Below are positions 40,791 through 50,196 of a stretch of 64,000 nt of DNA, piece by piece. The notes below the pieces were generated by a model that saw only the letters and a list, made by a program, of their open reading frames with translations, had not been told where the DNA came from and did no database searches. Numbering within the stretch: position 1 is the stretch's first letter; each line of letters starts with the position of its first letter. This DNA is from Ruoffia halotolerans (GTDB lineage Bacteria; Bacillota; Bacilli; Lactobacillales; Aerococcaceae), in assembly GCF_014049385.1 (NCBI RefSeq), contig NZ_JACAOA010000010.1:1-64000 (forward strand), in the 5' to 3' direction. The position numbers were made by a program, and so were the translations under genes.

Positions 40791-41444
40791 ATGAATATGA
40801 AGCAGCTAGAATTAATTATATTTGATTTAGATGGAACCTTAGTTGATAGTGAACAAGTCTATCGTCGAGGTTGGGTTGAAGTCCTTAAAAGTTACGGACA
40901 TGAGGTGGATGAATCTGTTTTTGAAGTGATGCGTGGACAAAGTATTAAACATAATAACCAGATTATAAAAAATTACTTAGGTAGCGATCAATTAGTGCAA
41001 GAAGCTAGAGATATACGTGAAGCATATTACTATGATGCTTTAGAAAAAGATACAGTCGCCCTTAAAGACGGAGCGCGTGAGATGATTCTTGCCGCTTATC
41101 ACAACGGCTTAAAGATAGGTGTAGCTACCTCGTCATATAAAAAGCGCGGTCTGGCGACATTGAAGCGTTTTGACTTAGCAAAATATTTCGACTATATGGT
41201 GTTTGGAGATGAAGTAAACCATGCTAAACCTCATCCAAAAATTTATAAAAAAGTATTAGAACAAGCTGGTGTAAGTGTCAATAAAAGTATGGCTGTTGAA
41301 GATTCTTCTTCGGGCTTACAGTCAGCTTTAGCAGCCGGACTAACGGTTTGTTTTGTGCCGGAGGGAGAGACAAGCCTAGATGGGATAGAAGGAAAGTTTA
41401 AAACATATACCTCTTTAGACGAATTGCAACGGGAGCTATTTTAA
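40791..41444 (+). CDS. HAD-superfamily sugar phosphatase / beta-phosphoglucomutase-like
   Basis: About 217 aa from ATG 40791; the frame is open from 40743 but that part overlaps the upstream gene. HAD motif I DLDGTLVDSE, motif II ATSSYKK, motif III KPHPKIYKK and motif IV VEDSSSGLQSA are intact, with a C1 helical cap. It could be a phosphatase or a phosphoglucomutase; key cap residues do not decide. Probably co-transcribed with the dehydrogenase. Confidence 0.82.
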   Translation: MNMKQLELIIFDLDGTLVDSEQVYRRGWVEVLKSYGHEVDESVFEVMRGQSIKHNNQIIKNYLGSDQLVQEARDIREAYYYDALEKDTVALKDGAREMILAAYHNGLKIGVATSSYKKRGLATLKRFDLAKYFDYMVFGDEVNHAKPHPKIYKKVLEQAGVSVNKSMAVEDSSSGLQSALAAGLTVCFVPEGETSLDGIEGKFKTYTSLDELQRELF

Positions 41445-41885
41445 AGGTTCCGAGAGAAGAAGCCGAATCGCATAAAAATCTACGTAGAAAATTTAAGCAA
41501 GATAATTAAAATGTCATATCTTCACTTTATCACCAGTGTAGATATGGCATTTTTGTTATTCATCGATAATATTTGCAAACTTTTATTAGTAGTCAAATCG
41601 CATTACAAAAAGATCCTCATATAATAGCACGAAGCAATAGCAAAGTGGCATAGTATAATCAAAATTCTAAGTGATTCGTTGTAAAGATAAAAGAAATATA
41701 CAAAAATTTCTAAAGAAGTGAGTGAAATTAATTATCTTTTTTCATGATGACCCTGCAACAAGTTCCACACACTGGAACTATAAACACTATCAGGAACCTG
41801 TCCCAAAATTTTTAAAAGCGGTTACTTATAACTTAGTTCTCTCGTACTATAAATATAAATTATTAAAGAGGAGTGAGTAAAGACG
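41445..41885. other. Intergenic region with terminator and possible gene remnant
   Basis: A terminator spans 41508-41555 (AAATGTCATATC with GATATGGCATTT, then Ts). An inverted repeat AGTTCCA-5-TGGAACT lies at 41761-41779. TAAAAGCGGTTACT at 41813-41826 is cre-like (12 of 14 positions). A 52-codon frame from GTG 41722 to the stop at 41880 (HDDPATSSTHWNYKHYQEP in the middle) may be a gene remnant of unknown origin. This is the left edge of a decayed zone. Confidence 0.45.
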
Positions 41886-42510
41886 ATGCAAAAGATACAG
41901 CGATTCGGTGGAGCGAGGTTCGTTCCTGTATCATTATTTTCATTCGGCGGAATTATTCTTTCGTGGGCTATTTTATTTCAAAATGAAATGATTATTGGTT
42001 CTCTATCAGCAGAAGGAACATTATGGCGAAATATTTGGTCGATTATTGAATCAGGCGGTTGGACAGTTTTTAATCAGATCGAGCTATTATTCGTTATTGG
42101 ATTGCCAATAGGGTTAGCGAAAAAAGCCTCTGGACGAGCGGCTATGGAATCATTTGTTATTTACATGACATTTAATAACTTTATCGCAAAGATTTTGGAA
42201 AATTTATGGATCAACGTTCGGTGTTGATTATGCAGCGGATCCTGGCGGGACAAGTGGATTAAAGTTAATTGGTAGTGTGAAAACCCTAGATACCAATATT
42301 ATTGGAGCGATTTTAATTGCTGCCATTGCAGTGTGGATTCATAATAAATACTTTGATACGAAATTACCTGATTGGTTAGGTGTTTTCAAGGTTTTACCTT
42401 TGTTTACATTATTGGTTTCTTTATCGTTTTACCATTCGTCTTCTTAGCAACATGGGTTTGGCCAACGATTTTGGGTGAGCATGGCGAGGATTTGCGACGG
42501 TCCGAAAGGA
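41886..42510 (+). pseudogene. Frameshifted, truncated PTS EIIC (alpha-glucoside type)
   Basis: The first 113 codons (MQKIQRFGGARFVPVSLFSF onward, with ESGGWTVFNQIELLFVIGLP) are the start of an alpha-glucoside/maltose-type EIIC. The frame is lost near 42190. A second frame continues the protein (YGSTFGVDYAADPGG, then VKTLDTNIIGAILIAAIAVW). A third frame from about 42390 continues FTFVYIIGFFIVLPFVFLAT up to about 42480. Everything after, including EIIB, is missing. Two frameshifts plus truncation mean it is not functional. AAAGAGGAG precedes the ATG. Confidence 0.8.
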
Positions 42511-42560
42511 GAAAAGTGGACTGTCGCGCCCCTGCTTGACGCCCCATCCCCTCAATTCCA
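42485..42560. repeat. Possible degenerate GTCGTG-family repeat remnant
   Basis: A short GC-rich patch containing GGATTTGCGACGGTCCG and CTGTCGCGCCCCTGCTTGAC resembles worn units of the 42-bp family 3 repeat. It lies between the truncated EIIC and the ruined ribokinase copy, the position where an intact repeat block precedes the intact ribokinase. Weakly supported. Confidence 0.3.
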
Positions 42561-42665
42561 ACCCAAATATTAGTATCTGACTTTTAGATTATACTTAGGT
42601 AAATCATATCATATCCTTTTTAATTCTTGGTATAATAGCAGAGTAAGAATGGAGTGAATGGGTTT

Positions 42666-43482
42666 ATGGCAAAAATCGGTGTACTAGGTAGTGTTCTACC
42701 TATTTTATCGTTAAAGCATCATATCAACCTCAATAAGGAGAGACTATTTTGGTGAGGGGATTGAAACAAGTTTTGGTGGAAAAGTGGCTAACCAAGCAGT
42801 TGCAAGTGGCCTGATTGAGAATTTGCAAAAAGAAACCATCAAAACCCGCTCTGTAAAAACAGTTCTAGGTGTACCTTCTGGAGCAGCTACGATTACATTC
42901 ATAGATGGCGATAATTCGATTATTTATGTAGCGGGAGCCAATAAAGAAGTAAAGCCTGATCAGATTGCTAGCAATTATTGGACCTGATTTGATATTGTGC
43001 TGTTACAAATAGAAACGACTCAAGTCACCATTGAAAGGTTAATAGATGAGTGTCCTAAAGTTGGGACGCAAATTATTCTAAATCCGGCTTCTACTCGTTT
43101 ATGAAGAGAAAGATATATTGAAATAGTAGACTATTTAATACCTAATGAAACGCAATTTAACGTTTTATTTCCAGGAGAAAGAATCGAAGATGTGTTAAAA
43201 CGATATCTTAATAAATTTATTATAACTTTAGGCTCTGAAGGTGCTGTCTTCAATAATGGTGAAGCAATCCAAGAAGTGCCCGCAGTGGAAGTGGCTGAGA
43301 TTTTTGATACAACTTGGGCAGGAGATGCATTTAATGGAGCCCTAGCTTTCAGTCTTGCGAGTGGAGAGATGTTAATCGAAAGGGTCTGTTTCGCGAATTT
43401 AGTAGGTTCGCTTTCAATTACAAAGAAAGGCTCTCAAGCAGGAATGTCAACTCTAGAAATGATGGAGGCGCATGAAACATAA
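42666..43482 (+). pseudogene. Decayed ribokinase copy
   Basis: A ruined paralogue of the intact ribokinase at 56020-56931. MAKIGVLGSV starts at 42666 but breaks within about 15 codons. Later pieces in shifted frames match the intact protein in order: NQAVASG, GVPSGAATITF, DNSIIYVAGANKEVKPDQ, then IERLIDE, VDYLIPNETQFNVLFPGE, FIITLGSEGAVF and TWAGDAFNGALAF, ending STLEMMEAHET. It carries several stops, frameshifts and a deletion near residues 30-75. The catalytic GAGD region reads WAGD. An extended -10 (TTGGTATAAT) like that of the intact copy survives upstream. Confidence 0.9.
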
Positions 43483-43504
43483 AAAAACTACGAGGTAAAT
43501 AATC

Positions 43505-44001
43505 ATGACAGTAAAAAAGTAAGTGAATCGCGTGTTGTTCAAACACATTTAATTTTGCCAGGTAATACGAATCGTCATAATACATTATAGGGGGAATTTT
43601 AATGCGCGTGATTGATAATGTTTCAGCAATTAGTTTTCATGACATACACGTCCACTGGGCTTTACTGCATTAATGGACGTATTGAATTTTATTAAACCAC
43701 TACCTGTGTCACATTCGGTTTGTATCGAAACGATGATTTCTGGAGTGGGCAAGAAGTCTCCTGAAGTCTTTGCAAAAGTAATCGGAGAAAACCTGGCGAC
43801 GGGCGCGCGCTACTTAGCTGTGACAGCTTTTCTTTCGACAGTATGAAAGAGAATCCTAAGCTGATCCCAGTCATCGAAGCAGAAGCAGATCATTATGTCA
43901 TGGTTGGCTATTCAGAAAGACTCAAGAAGAGCTTAGAGGAACGCGTTTCCAATCGTGAATTCCAAGAAAAATATCGATGTGATATAATTTATTTATATTG
44001 A
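43505..44001 (+). pseudogene. Decayed acyl-CoA thioesterase copy
   Basis: A ruined paralogue of the thioesterase at 56931-57437, in the same position after the ribokinase copy. MTVKK is followed by a stop at codon 6. Shifted frames then give VNRVLFKHI-like and MDVLNFIKPLPVSHSVCIE, SPEVFAKVIGENLATGARYL and NREFQEKY at the end. At least three disabling lesions are visible. Its tail overlaps the likely promoter of the sensor kinase gene. Confidence 0.9.
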
Positions 44002-44020
44002 GTCAAGGAGTTGATATACG

Positions 44021-45790
44021 GTGCTAGCGTTAGTTTTGTTTGAGCGAGCTGCAATTGTTATTTTGTTAGCTTATATTCTTATGAACAATGATTATTTAAA
44101 ACACATGTTATTAAATCGACGCCAAACAAAATCGGTGATCGGTCTTAGTTTAATTTTTTCAGCCTTTGCTATTCTGTCTAATATTACAGGGGTGTTGATT
44201 TCTTTTGACCAGCTATCTTTCTATCCCTTATTTGGTCAATTAACGGATGAGGTTGTGATTGCGAATACGCGGGTGTTGAGTATTGGTGTGAGTGGAATTG
44301 TTGGCGGGCCTTTAGTAGGGACGATGGTTGGGGTCTTGTCAGGAATCTTCCGATATTTTCAAGGTGGGACGGACCCGCATATTTACCTAATATCTTCTAT
44401 ATTAATCGGAAGCATTGGTGGGGCCTTTGGTCATGCTTCGATTAAAAAGCAAACCTACTTAACTCCGTTTCAGGGTGCAGGTGTGGCGGTACTTTTGGAA
44501 ACGGTTCAAATGGCTTGTATTTATTTTCTAAGTTCGAACCGCGCGATGGGGGCAAATTTAGTGCAAGTGATTATGTTTCCAATGATGCTCGTTAATAGTG
44601 TTGGGATGAGTATTTTCTTATCAATTATATTGAATACGATTCGTCACGAAGAAGGGTTGAGAGCCATTCAAACGCAAGATGTCTTGCAATTGACGAAGGA
44701 GACTCTACCTTTATTTGGGAGTGGTTTGAATCCTGAGAATGCGCAGAAAGCAGCTGAGTTGATTCATAAGACGATGAAGGTGTCAGCGGTGAGTATTACG
44801 AACCGGGAAGATATTCTTGCTTTTACTGGGGCAGGAAGTGACCATCACCGAGTTGGGTCAGACTTGGTGACGGATTTATCGCGACAAGCGATTACGGAGG
44901 GTGAGATGTTGGTGGCGCATACGCGAGCGGAGATTGGTTGCCACTGTGAAACTTGTCCTTTGGAAGGGGCGATAGTGCTGCCTTTAAATGACGGAAATGA
45001 TATTGTTGGCACTTTAAAATACTACTTTACAGATGACAACCAATTAACTGAGGTTGAACAGAAGTGGGCTGAAGGGCTATCAGAAATCTTTTCAACCCAA
45101 ATCCAATTAGGAAAAGTTGACTCGCAAAAGCATTTGCTGAAACAAGCGGAGCTACGCACTTTACAAGGGCAAGTAAATCCACATTTCTTCTTTAATACGA
45201 TTAATACGATTAGTGCGGTGATGCGCTTTGATCCTGATAAGGCGAGACGATTATTAATTAAATTAAGTCAGTATTTTCGTGCGAATTTAACTGGAAACCG
45301 CCAAACTTTAGTACAAGTGACGAATGAACTGGAACAAGTCAGAGCGTATTTAGAAATTGAAGAAGCACGCTTTCCAGATAAGTTTGAAATCAGTTTTGAT
45401 ATATCCGAAACGCTGCATCACGTATTAATTCCATCTTTTCTAATGCAAGTGTTAGTTGAGAATGCGATTCATCATGCCTTTAAAGAGCGGGAAACGGACA
45501 ACAAGATCCATATCGCATTAAAGCCCCAAGGTGAAGATCTCATATTCTCCGTTGAAGATAATGGGTATGGAATTCCAGAATCTATCATTGAAAAGTTAGG
45601 GAAAGAGGTTGTGGAATCGGCAGAGGGAACTGGCACGGCGTTGGAGAATTTAAATAAACGTTTAGTAGGTATCTATGGTAAGAAAAGTGAGCTCCAGATT
45701 GAATCGTCGTCTGACGGAACCAAAGTGAGTGCTTTAATACCATATCTTTCAGAGGAGGAGAAGATGAATCATGAAAATTCTTTTAGTTGA
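44021..45790 (+). CDS. lytS: LytS/BtsS-type sensor histidine kinase
   Basis: 589 aa. The N-terminal 5TM-5TMR_LYT membrane sensor (about 1-200) is followed by a GAF-like domain (about 215-365) and a His_kinase domain with LQGQVNPHFFFNTINTISAV, where the phosphorylated His sits in the NPHFFFN motif. An HATPase domain follows (ENAIHHAF; DNGYGIP). The start is GTG 44021 with AAGGAG 10 nt upstream. It overlaps its response regulator by 20 nt. LytS-type kinases next to pyruvate transporters sense pyruvate; cstA lies downstream. Confidence 0.9.
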   Translation: MLALVLFERAAIVILLAYILMNNDYLKHMLLNRRQTKSVIGLSLIFSAFAILSNITGVLISFDQLSFYPLFGQLTDEVVIANTRVLSIGVSGIVGGPLVGTMVGVLSGIFRYFQGGTDPHIYLISSILIGSIGGAFGHASIKKQTYLTPFQGAGVAVLLETVQMACIYFLSSNRAMGANLVQVIMFPMMLVNSVGMSIFLSIILNTIRHEEGLRAIQTQDVLQLTKETLPLFGSGLNPENAQKAAELIHKTMKVSAVSITNREDILAFTGAGSDHHRVGSDLVTDLSRQAITEGEMLVAHTRAEIGCHCETCPLEGAIVLPLNDGNDIVGTLKYYFTDDNQLTEVEQKWAEGLSEIFSTQIQLGKVDSQKHLLKQAELRTLQGQVNPHFFFNTINTISAVMRFDPDKARRLLIKLSQYFRANLTGNRQTLVQVTNELEQVRAYLEIEEARFPDKFEISFDISETLHHVLIPSFLMQVLVENAIHHAFKERETDNKIHIALKPQGEDLIFSVEDNGYGIPESIIEKLGKEVVESAEGTGTALENLNKRLVGIYGKKSELQIESSSDGTKVSALIPYLSEEEKMNHENSFS

Positions 45791-46514
45791 CGATGAGCAA
45801 CTTGCTCGTCAAGAATTGAGTTATTTACTGACAGAAATAAAGTCGGGGAATGACTATTTTGAAGCGAGTCACATTAAAGCTGCCCAACAAATGCTTTTAA
45901 AAGAAGCCATTGATGTGATTTTTCTAGACATGCATTTGCAAAATGAATCTGGCATGGAGTTAATGGAAACTGTGACTCAGATGAAGGAACCGCCATTTGT
46001 CGTCTTTGCGACCGCTTATGATGACTTTGCGGTGAGGGCATTCGAGCTGGATGCGACGGATTATATCTTAAAGCCATTTGATTTGGAACGTCTGCAAAAA
46101 GTCATGAGTAAAATAGAAGCCCGAATGAGTCACCGGTCTGTTCAGAATGTACCGGATAAAAAATCCGACGCATCATCGCGTGATAAACGCTATTTACCGA
46201 TTGAAGATGAGGACCGAATTGTCATGGTAGCAATGAATGATGTTTATGTGGTGACGACCGATGAAGGCGAAGTCATTATCCAAACGCATGATAAAGAGTA
46301 TCGTATGCGCGAGTCACTCAAAGCAATGAAGGAAAAGTTACCTGAGGAAAACTTCATGCAAGTTCATCGGGCCTACATTATTAACTTGAATGAAGTTGAA
46401 GAAATACAGCCTTGGTTCAACCGAAATTATCAAGTCACGATGAATAATGGGTCAAAAGTCATTGTGAGTCGGTCATATATGCAAGCGTTCAAAGCTGTTT
46501 TTGGTTTGTCCTAA
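45771..46514 (+). CDS. lytR: LytTR-family response regulator
   Basis: 247 aa. A receiver domain (phospho-acceptor Asp in VIFLDMHL near residue 53; Lys in YILKPFD) is joined by a linker to a C-terminal LytTR DNA-binding domain (about 140-245: FMQVHRAYIINLNEVEEIQP). LytTR proteins bind paired direct repeats spaced two helical turns apart; such a pair lies at 46835-46864 upstream of cstA. Start overlaps the kinase gene, so expression is coupled. Confidence 0.92.
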   Translation: MKILLVDDEQLARQELSYLLTEIKSGNDYFEASHIKAAQQMLLKEAIDVIFLDMHLQNESGMELMETVTQMKEPPFVVFATAYDDFAVRAFELDATDYILKPFDLERLQKVMSKIEARMSHRSVQNVPDKKSDASSRDKRYLPIEDEDRIVMVAMNDVYVVTTDEGEVIIQTHDKEYRMRESLKAMKEKLPEENFMQVHRAYIINLNEVEEIQPWFNRNYQVTMNNGSKVIVSRSYMQAFKAVFGLS

Positions 46515-46936
46515 AGAGGGGCCGTATTTGCTCGCAATCCTATATTAAGAAATCACAATACTACAGCCCAACGGCTACTGAAAACAAAACGCTTTGAATG
46601 AATCCTGAACCGAAGCAGGCATTGACAAGGACTTCGGCTCAGCGAAACTCTCTGAATTAATCGAAGTAATCTCTGGAGACGGTTCTGTAACGGTAATAAC
46701 AGCAAGCTAACTAAAATAAAGGTCGAGTCACGAGGATTCAAGAGGCAAAAATCATCGTGAATCGATCTTTTTCAAGCTTTCATAGATATTTGAGGCTTGT
46801 GAGAGAGATGCTGTAAGCGCTTCACCTACCGAGATGTGCATTTCATTTAAAATATTGTGCATTTGGTCACAAAACAGCCCTATCCTTTCTTATTTAATGT
46901 ATATTTTAGTTAACAAAGAAAGAAGGAGTGGAAAAG
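46515..46936. promoter_or_regulatory. cstA control region with LytTR repeats and cre-like site
   Basis: 422 bp. A terminator for the two-component genes is at 46721-46771. TGTAAGCGCTTCAC at 46812-46825 is cre-like. Two exact copies of TGTGCATTT, at 46835-46843 and 46856-46864, are spaced 21 bp, the geometry of LytTR sites. A -10-like TATATT follows at 46900-46905. A 33-codon frame (GIDKDFGSAKLSELIEVISG) ending near 46710 may be a gene remnant. Confidence 0.7.
46721..46771 (+). terminator. Terminator after lytSR
   Basis: GGTCGAGTCACGA (46721-46733) pairs with TCGTGAATCGATC (46754-46766), then TTTTTC. Confidence 0.7.
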
Positions 46937-48418
46937 ATGATTTCTTTATTGGGTGGTATTGCTTTACTAGTGATTGGGTATTTTACTTACGGAAAATTTA
47001 TTGAAAAGAACTTTCAAATTGTTCCAGATCGTAAAACACCTGCGGAAGTATTAAAAGATGGCATGGATTTCGTGCCAATGTCTCGTTCGAAAAATGCCAT
47101 TATTCAATTATTAAATATTGCGGGGACAGGGCCAATTTTTGGTCCAATTATGGGAGCCCTCTATGGGCCAATCGCTTATGTATGGATTGTTGTCGGTTGT
47201 ATCTTCGGGGGAGCCGTCCACGATTACATGATCGGTATGATTTCTTTACGTAATGATGGTGCTCACTTACCAGAGTTAGCCAGTCGTTACTTAGGTAAAA
47301 ACTTCAAACATATCGTAAACCTATTCTCAATTGTATTACTCCTATTAGTAGGAACGGTATTCGTAACAACGCCAGCTAACTTAATTAGTAGTTTAACACC
47401 TGATTTCTTAACGATTGGTATTATTACGTTACTTATCTTTGCTTACTATGTCATTTCGACGTTATTGCCGATTGATAAAGCAATGGGGAAAGTATATCCA
47501 TACTTTGGAGCCATCTTAATTATTTCAACAATTGCGATTGGTTTAACATTAATCTTTGGAAACTACCAAATGCCAGAGTTAACTTTATCAACAATTCGTT
47601 TAGAAAACTATAACGGTGTACCAATGTTCCCAGCGATTTTCTTTACTATTTCATGTGGAGCATTATCAGGTTTCCATGCAACTCAATCACCAATGGTTTC
47701 TCGTACAACAACATCAGAATCCCAAGGTCGTTACATTTTCTATGGAATGATGATTGCAGAAGGTGTTATCGCAATGATTTGGGCATCGGCTTCAATGAGT
47801 TTATTCGATGCAGGAACGTTAAGCGCCTTAATAAATTCAGGAACACCATCGGCAGTTGTGAACGAAGTATCACTGATGTTATTAGGTAATGTCTTTGGGA
47901 CCTTAGCCATCTTTGGTGTGATTGTTCTTCCAATTTCATCGGGTCTATCAGCTTTCCGAAGCTTACGAGGAATTATCGCGGACTACATCAATGTGAAACA
48001 AGACACAACTAAGAAAGTCTTAATGTTAACTATTCCAATTTTCGTCGTATCATTCATGCTTACTTTAGTAGACTTCAATTTACTATGGCGCTACTTTAAC
48101 TGGGCAAACCAAGTGACAGCCGTAATTGCATTATTTGTTGCGACACGTTACTTAAGATTGAAAAATCGAAACTATATTGTTGCTCTAGTGCCAGGTGCCT
48201 TCATGTTATATGCCGTGCTAGTGTACATCTTAAGTGAGCCAATCGGCTTTAACCTAGGCTTAACACCAGTGACATATATTGTCGGTTTAGTCGTATCCGT
48301 GATTATCCTTTGGTACTTAACGAAAGCAGGAACTAAACAGATCAGTACTCTGGACGAAAACTCAGAAATCGTTAACGACCACTTGCCAATTGGAACCTTC
48401 TCATCGGGGGAAGCGTAG
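46937..48418 (+). CDS. cstA: CstA-family transporter, probable pyruvate/peptide uptake
   Basis: About 493 aa from ATG 46937 (AGAAGGAG at 46921-46928; an upstream in-frame GTG overlaps that site). Many membrane helices and the CstA blocks RSKNAIIQLLNIAGTGPIFGP-like, GGAVHDYMIGMISLR and TISCGALSGFHATQSPM are visible. It lacks the long C-terminal region of E. coli CstA (about 700 aa), as in short Gram-positive members. With LytSR upstream and a LytTR repeat pair at its promoter, pyruvate uptake on the BtsSR-BtsT model is the best guess. Confidence 0.87.
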   Translation: MISLLGGIALLVIGYFTYGKFIEKNFQIVPDRKTPAEVLKDGMDFVPMSRSKNAIIQLLNIAGTGPIFGPIMGALYGPIAYVWIVVGCIFGGAVHDYMIGMISLRNDGAHLPELASRYLGKNFKHIVNLFSIVLLLLVGTVFVTTPANLISSLTPDFLTIGIITLLIFAYYVISTLLPIDKAMGKVYPYFGAILIISTIAIGLTLIFGNYQMPELTLSTIRLENYNGVPMFPAIFFTISCGALSGFHATQSPMVSRTTTSESQGRYIFYGMMIAEGVIAMIWASASMSLFDAGTLSALINSGTPSAVVNEVSLMLLGNVFGTLAIFGVIVLPISSGLSAFRSLRGIIADYINVKQDTTKKVLMLTIPIFVVSFMLTLVDFNLLWRYFNWANQVTAVIALFVATRYLRLKNRNYIVALVPGAFMLYAVLVYILSEPIGFNLGLTPVTYIVGLVVSVIILWYLTKAGTKQISTLDENSEIVNDHLPIGTFSSGEA

Positions 48419-48466
48419 ATAGTATATATTACAAACTCAAATAACCTACTAACATTTTTAAAATGT

Positions 48467-48510
48467 GTAGTGACCCCCTAAATCCATGTCCGGATTCAGG
48501 GGGTCACTAC
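48467..48510 (+). terminator. Hairpin after cstA
   Basis: A 19-bp stem with one mismatch (arms 48467-48485 and 48492-48510) starts GTAGTGACCCCC. It lacks an immediate T run; Ts occur 11 nt later. Confidence 0.6.
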
Positions 48511-48540
48511 AAATGTAGGTCTTTTTTATTTGGGTTTGGG

Positions 48541-48703
48541 GTTGTGGGGCGTCGTGAGTTGGCTCGACAGTCCGCAAATTCGTTTCCGTAGCGTCGTGAG
48601 TTGGCTCGACGGACCACAAACCAGTTTCCGGAGTGTCGTGAGCTGGGACGACGCTACGCAAGCTCATTTTCGGACCGTCGTGGGAGTTTACGACACCTCG
48701 GAG
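48541..48703. repeat. Family 3 repeat block A, four 42-bp units
   Basis: GTCGTG cores lie at 48551, 48593, 48635 and 48677, an exact 42-bp period. Each unit combines a GTCGTGAnnnnnTCGAC-type and a CCGCAAA...TTTCCG-type half-palindrome. The block is about 90% identical and gap-free against block B (55761-55923) along its whole length, including the order of unit variants, so it is a copied segment rather than just another array of the family. Confidence 0.85.
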
Positions 48704-48732
48704 ACTCACCTTTGAATGAATATTAATAAAAT

Positions 48733-48777
48733 AAAAACGAACTATATGTCTATTAGACGTATAGTTCGTTTTTTATC
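48733..48777. terminator. Terminator-like hairpin before the phosphodiester operon
   Basis: AAAACGAACTATA and TATAGTTCGTTTT form a perfect stem followed by Ts, which should isolate the downstream promoter from read-through. Confidence 0.75.
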
Positions 48778-48860
48778 ACATATATTTTGGGTTAAAAACA
48801 TAAAATAGTAAAAGTGCATTGTGAAATTCTGCAAGGTGTTTACAATGGGAATCGATATTA

Positions 48861-48934
48861 TTTACATAAACTTTACATAAAAAGATAAAAATTTACTTGA
48901 GATTTACGATAAATTTACAATAGGTTGTTAATAT
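48861..48934 (+). promoter_or_regulatory. Pho-box-like direct repeats and promoter
   Basis: TTTACA or close variants lie at 48861, 48872, 48892, 48903 and 48914. Within each group the spacing is exactly 11 bp (6-bp repeat plus 5-bp spacer), the geometry of PhoP/PhoB sites. The last repeat ends about 10 nt before a -10-like TAATAT (48929-48934), so the repeats cover the -35 region as at PhoP-activated promoters. Confidence 0.72.
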
Positions 48935-48964
48935 TAAAGCTGTAAAAAATTTAGGAGGAATATT

Positions 48965-50029
48965 ATGAAACTTAAAAAAGCGTTAGGGTTTATTACAGTT
49001 GCAGGGACAGTATTATCAAGTTTAGGTTTATCTAGTTTAACGTCAAATGTGCAAGCTCAAGATATGAAAGAAGTCGTAGTTTACTCAAATTCTTTATCTG
49101 ATTCTCGTGAAGAATGGATTGCTGAACGTGCAGAAGAAGCTGGATTTTCTTTAGAATTTGTAGCTGCTGGAGGAGGAGAAATCCTTAACCGTTTATTAGC
49201 AGAAAAAAATGCACCACAAGCTGATGTAACATTCGGTATGGATGAAGCAAGTTTTGCACAATTAACTGAAGAGCAAATATTATTAGAGTATGTTCCTACT
49301 TGGGTAGAAACAATCCCAGAAGAAGCAAATATTGGTAATGGTTTCTACCATCCATTAGTAGAGCAACGTATCTTCATGATTTATAACCCAGAATTTGTAA
49401 GTGAAGATCAAGTGCCTTCTAATTGGCAAGACTTAGCAGCAAATCCTGATTTACAAGGAAAATACATGGTTCCCAACGAATTAGGTGGAGGAACAAACCA
49501 AAAGGCAGTAATGAGTATTCTACTACAATACCAAGATGAGAATGGCGAATACAGTATCTCTGATGAAGGTTGGACACAAGTAGAAGAGTATTTAAATAAC
49601 GGTTATATGACACCAGAAGGTGAAGACGCTTGGCAAAACTTTGCAGACGGAAAAACTGTTATGACATATACATCAACAAGTACTTTACCTTTAATGGAAG
49701 AACAATATGGATTTGAAGGAGTTATTGTAAACCCTGAGCAAGGTGTAATTACAATGCGTGAACAAATCGGTATCTTAGATAAAGGTGAAGATCATGACTA
49801 CACTGCTGCACAAGAATTTGTTGAGTGGTTCGGCGGAGATGAAATCCAAGCTGAGTGGGCACCTGAATTTGGTTCTCACCCATTAAACGAAGTGGCTTAT
49901 GAAGCAACAACTGATCGCGTCAAAGAAATTGTTGATGCAACAGAACCAATGGATGTTGATTGGGATTTCGTTCGTGAAAACATCAGTTCTTGGGTTGAAA
50001 AAATTGAATTAGAGTTAATGCCTCTATAA
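48965..50029 (+). CDS. ABC transporter substrate-binding protein (Fbp/PhnS-like), no lipobox
   Basis: 354 aa. A type I signal peptide (about 1-31) ends NVQAQD with no lipobox Cys. The mature protein starts EVVVYSNSLSDSREEWI and resembles type 2 binding proteins of the iron(III)/2-aminoethylphosphonate class (GGGEILNRLLAEKNAPQADV; YHPLVEQRIFMIYNPEFV). The typical iron-binding Tyr pair is not evident. Behind a Pho-like promoter and ahead of phosphodiesterase genes, it more likely binds an organophosphate. A hairpin separates it from the ATPase gene. TTTAGGAGGA supports the ATG. Confidence 0.8.
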   Translation: MKLKKALGFITVAGTVLSSLGLSSLTSNVQAQDMKEVVVYSNSLSDSREEWIAERAEEAGFSLEFVAAGGGEILNRLLAEKNAPQADVTFGMDEASFAQLTEEQILLEYVPTWVETIPEEANIGNGFYHPLVEQRIFMIYNPEFVSEDQVPSNWQDLAANPDLQGKYMVPNELGGGTNQKAVMSILLQYQDENGEYSISDEGWTQVEEYLNNGYMTPEGEDAWQNFADGKTVMTYTSTSTLPLMEEQYGFEGVIVNPEQGVITMREQIGILDKGEDHDYTAAQEFVEWFGGDEIQAEWAPEFGSHPLNEVAYEATTDRVKEIVDATEPMDVDWDFVRENISSWVEKIELELMPL

Positions 50030-50145
50030 GTAGCGAAAGAATAAGGTAAGTAATTGTGAAGGCACAATTAGGAATGACTTATCAGTTTACTACGGTAATC
50101 TGACTATTATTATTTCCTAAAGTCTTAACAATCATAAAAGGTGTT

Positions 50146-50181
50146 GAGCGGAAGAAAATCATTCTTTCGCTCTTAATTTTT
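50146..50181 (+). terminator. Intercistronic attenuator after the binding-protein gene
   Basis: GAGCGGAAGAA (50146-50156) pairs with TTCTTTCGCTC (50162-50172) with one G-U pair, followed by TTAATTTTT. Confidence 0.7.
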
Positions 50182-50196
50182 AGGGAGGATTTTTTC

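Larger units (their letters stand above)
48419..48964. other. Intergenic region: hairpins, repeat block A and Pho-like promoter
   Basis: 546 bp without a gene. It holds a 19-bp-stem hairpin (48467-48510), repeat block A (48541-48703), a second terminator-like hairpin (48733-48777) and the promoter of the phosphodiester operon (48861-48940). Confidence 0.75.
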
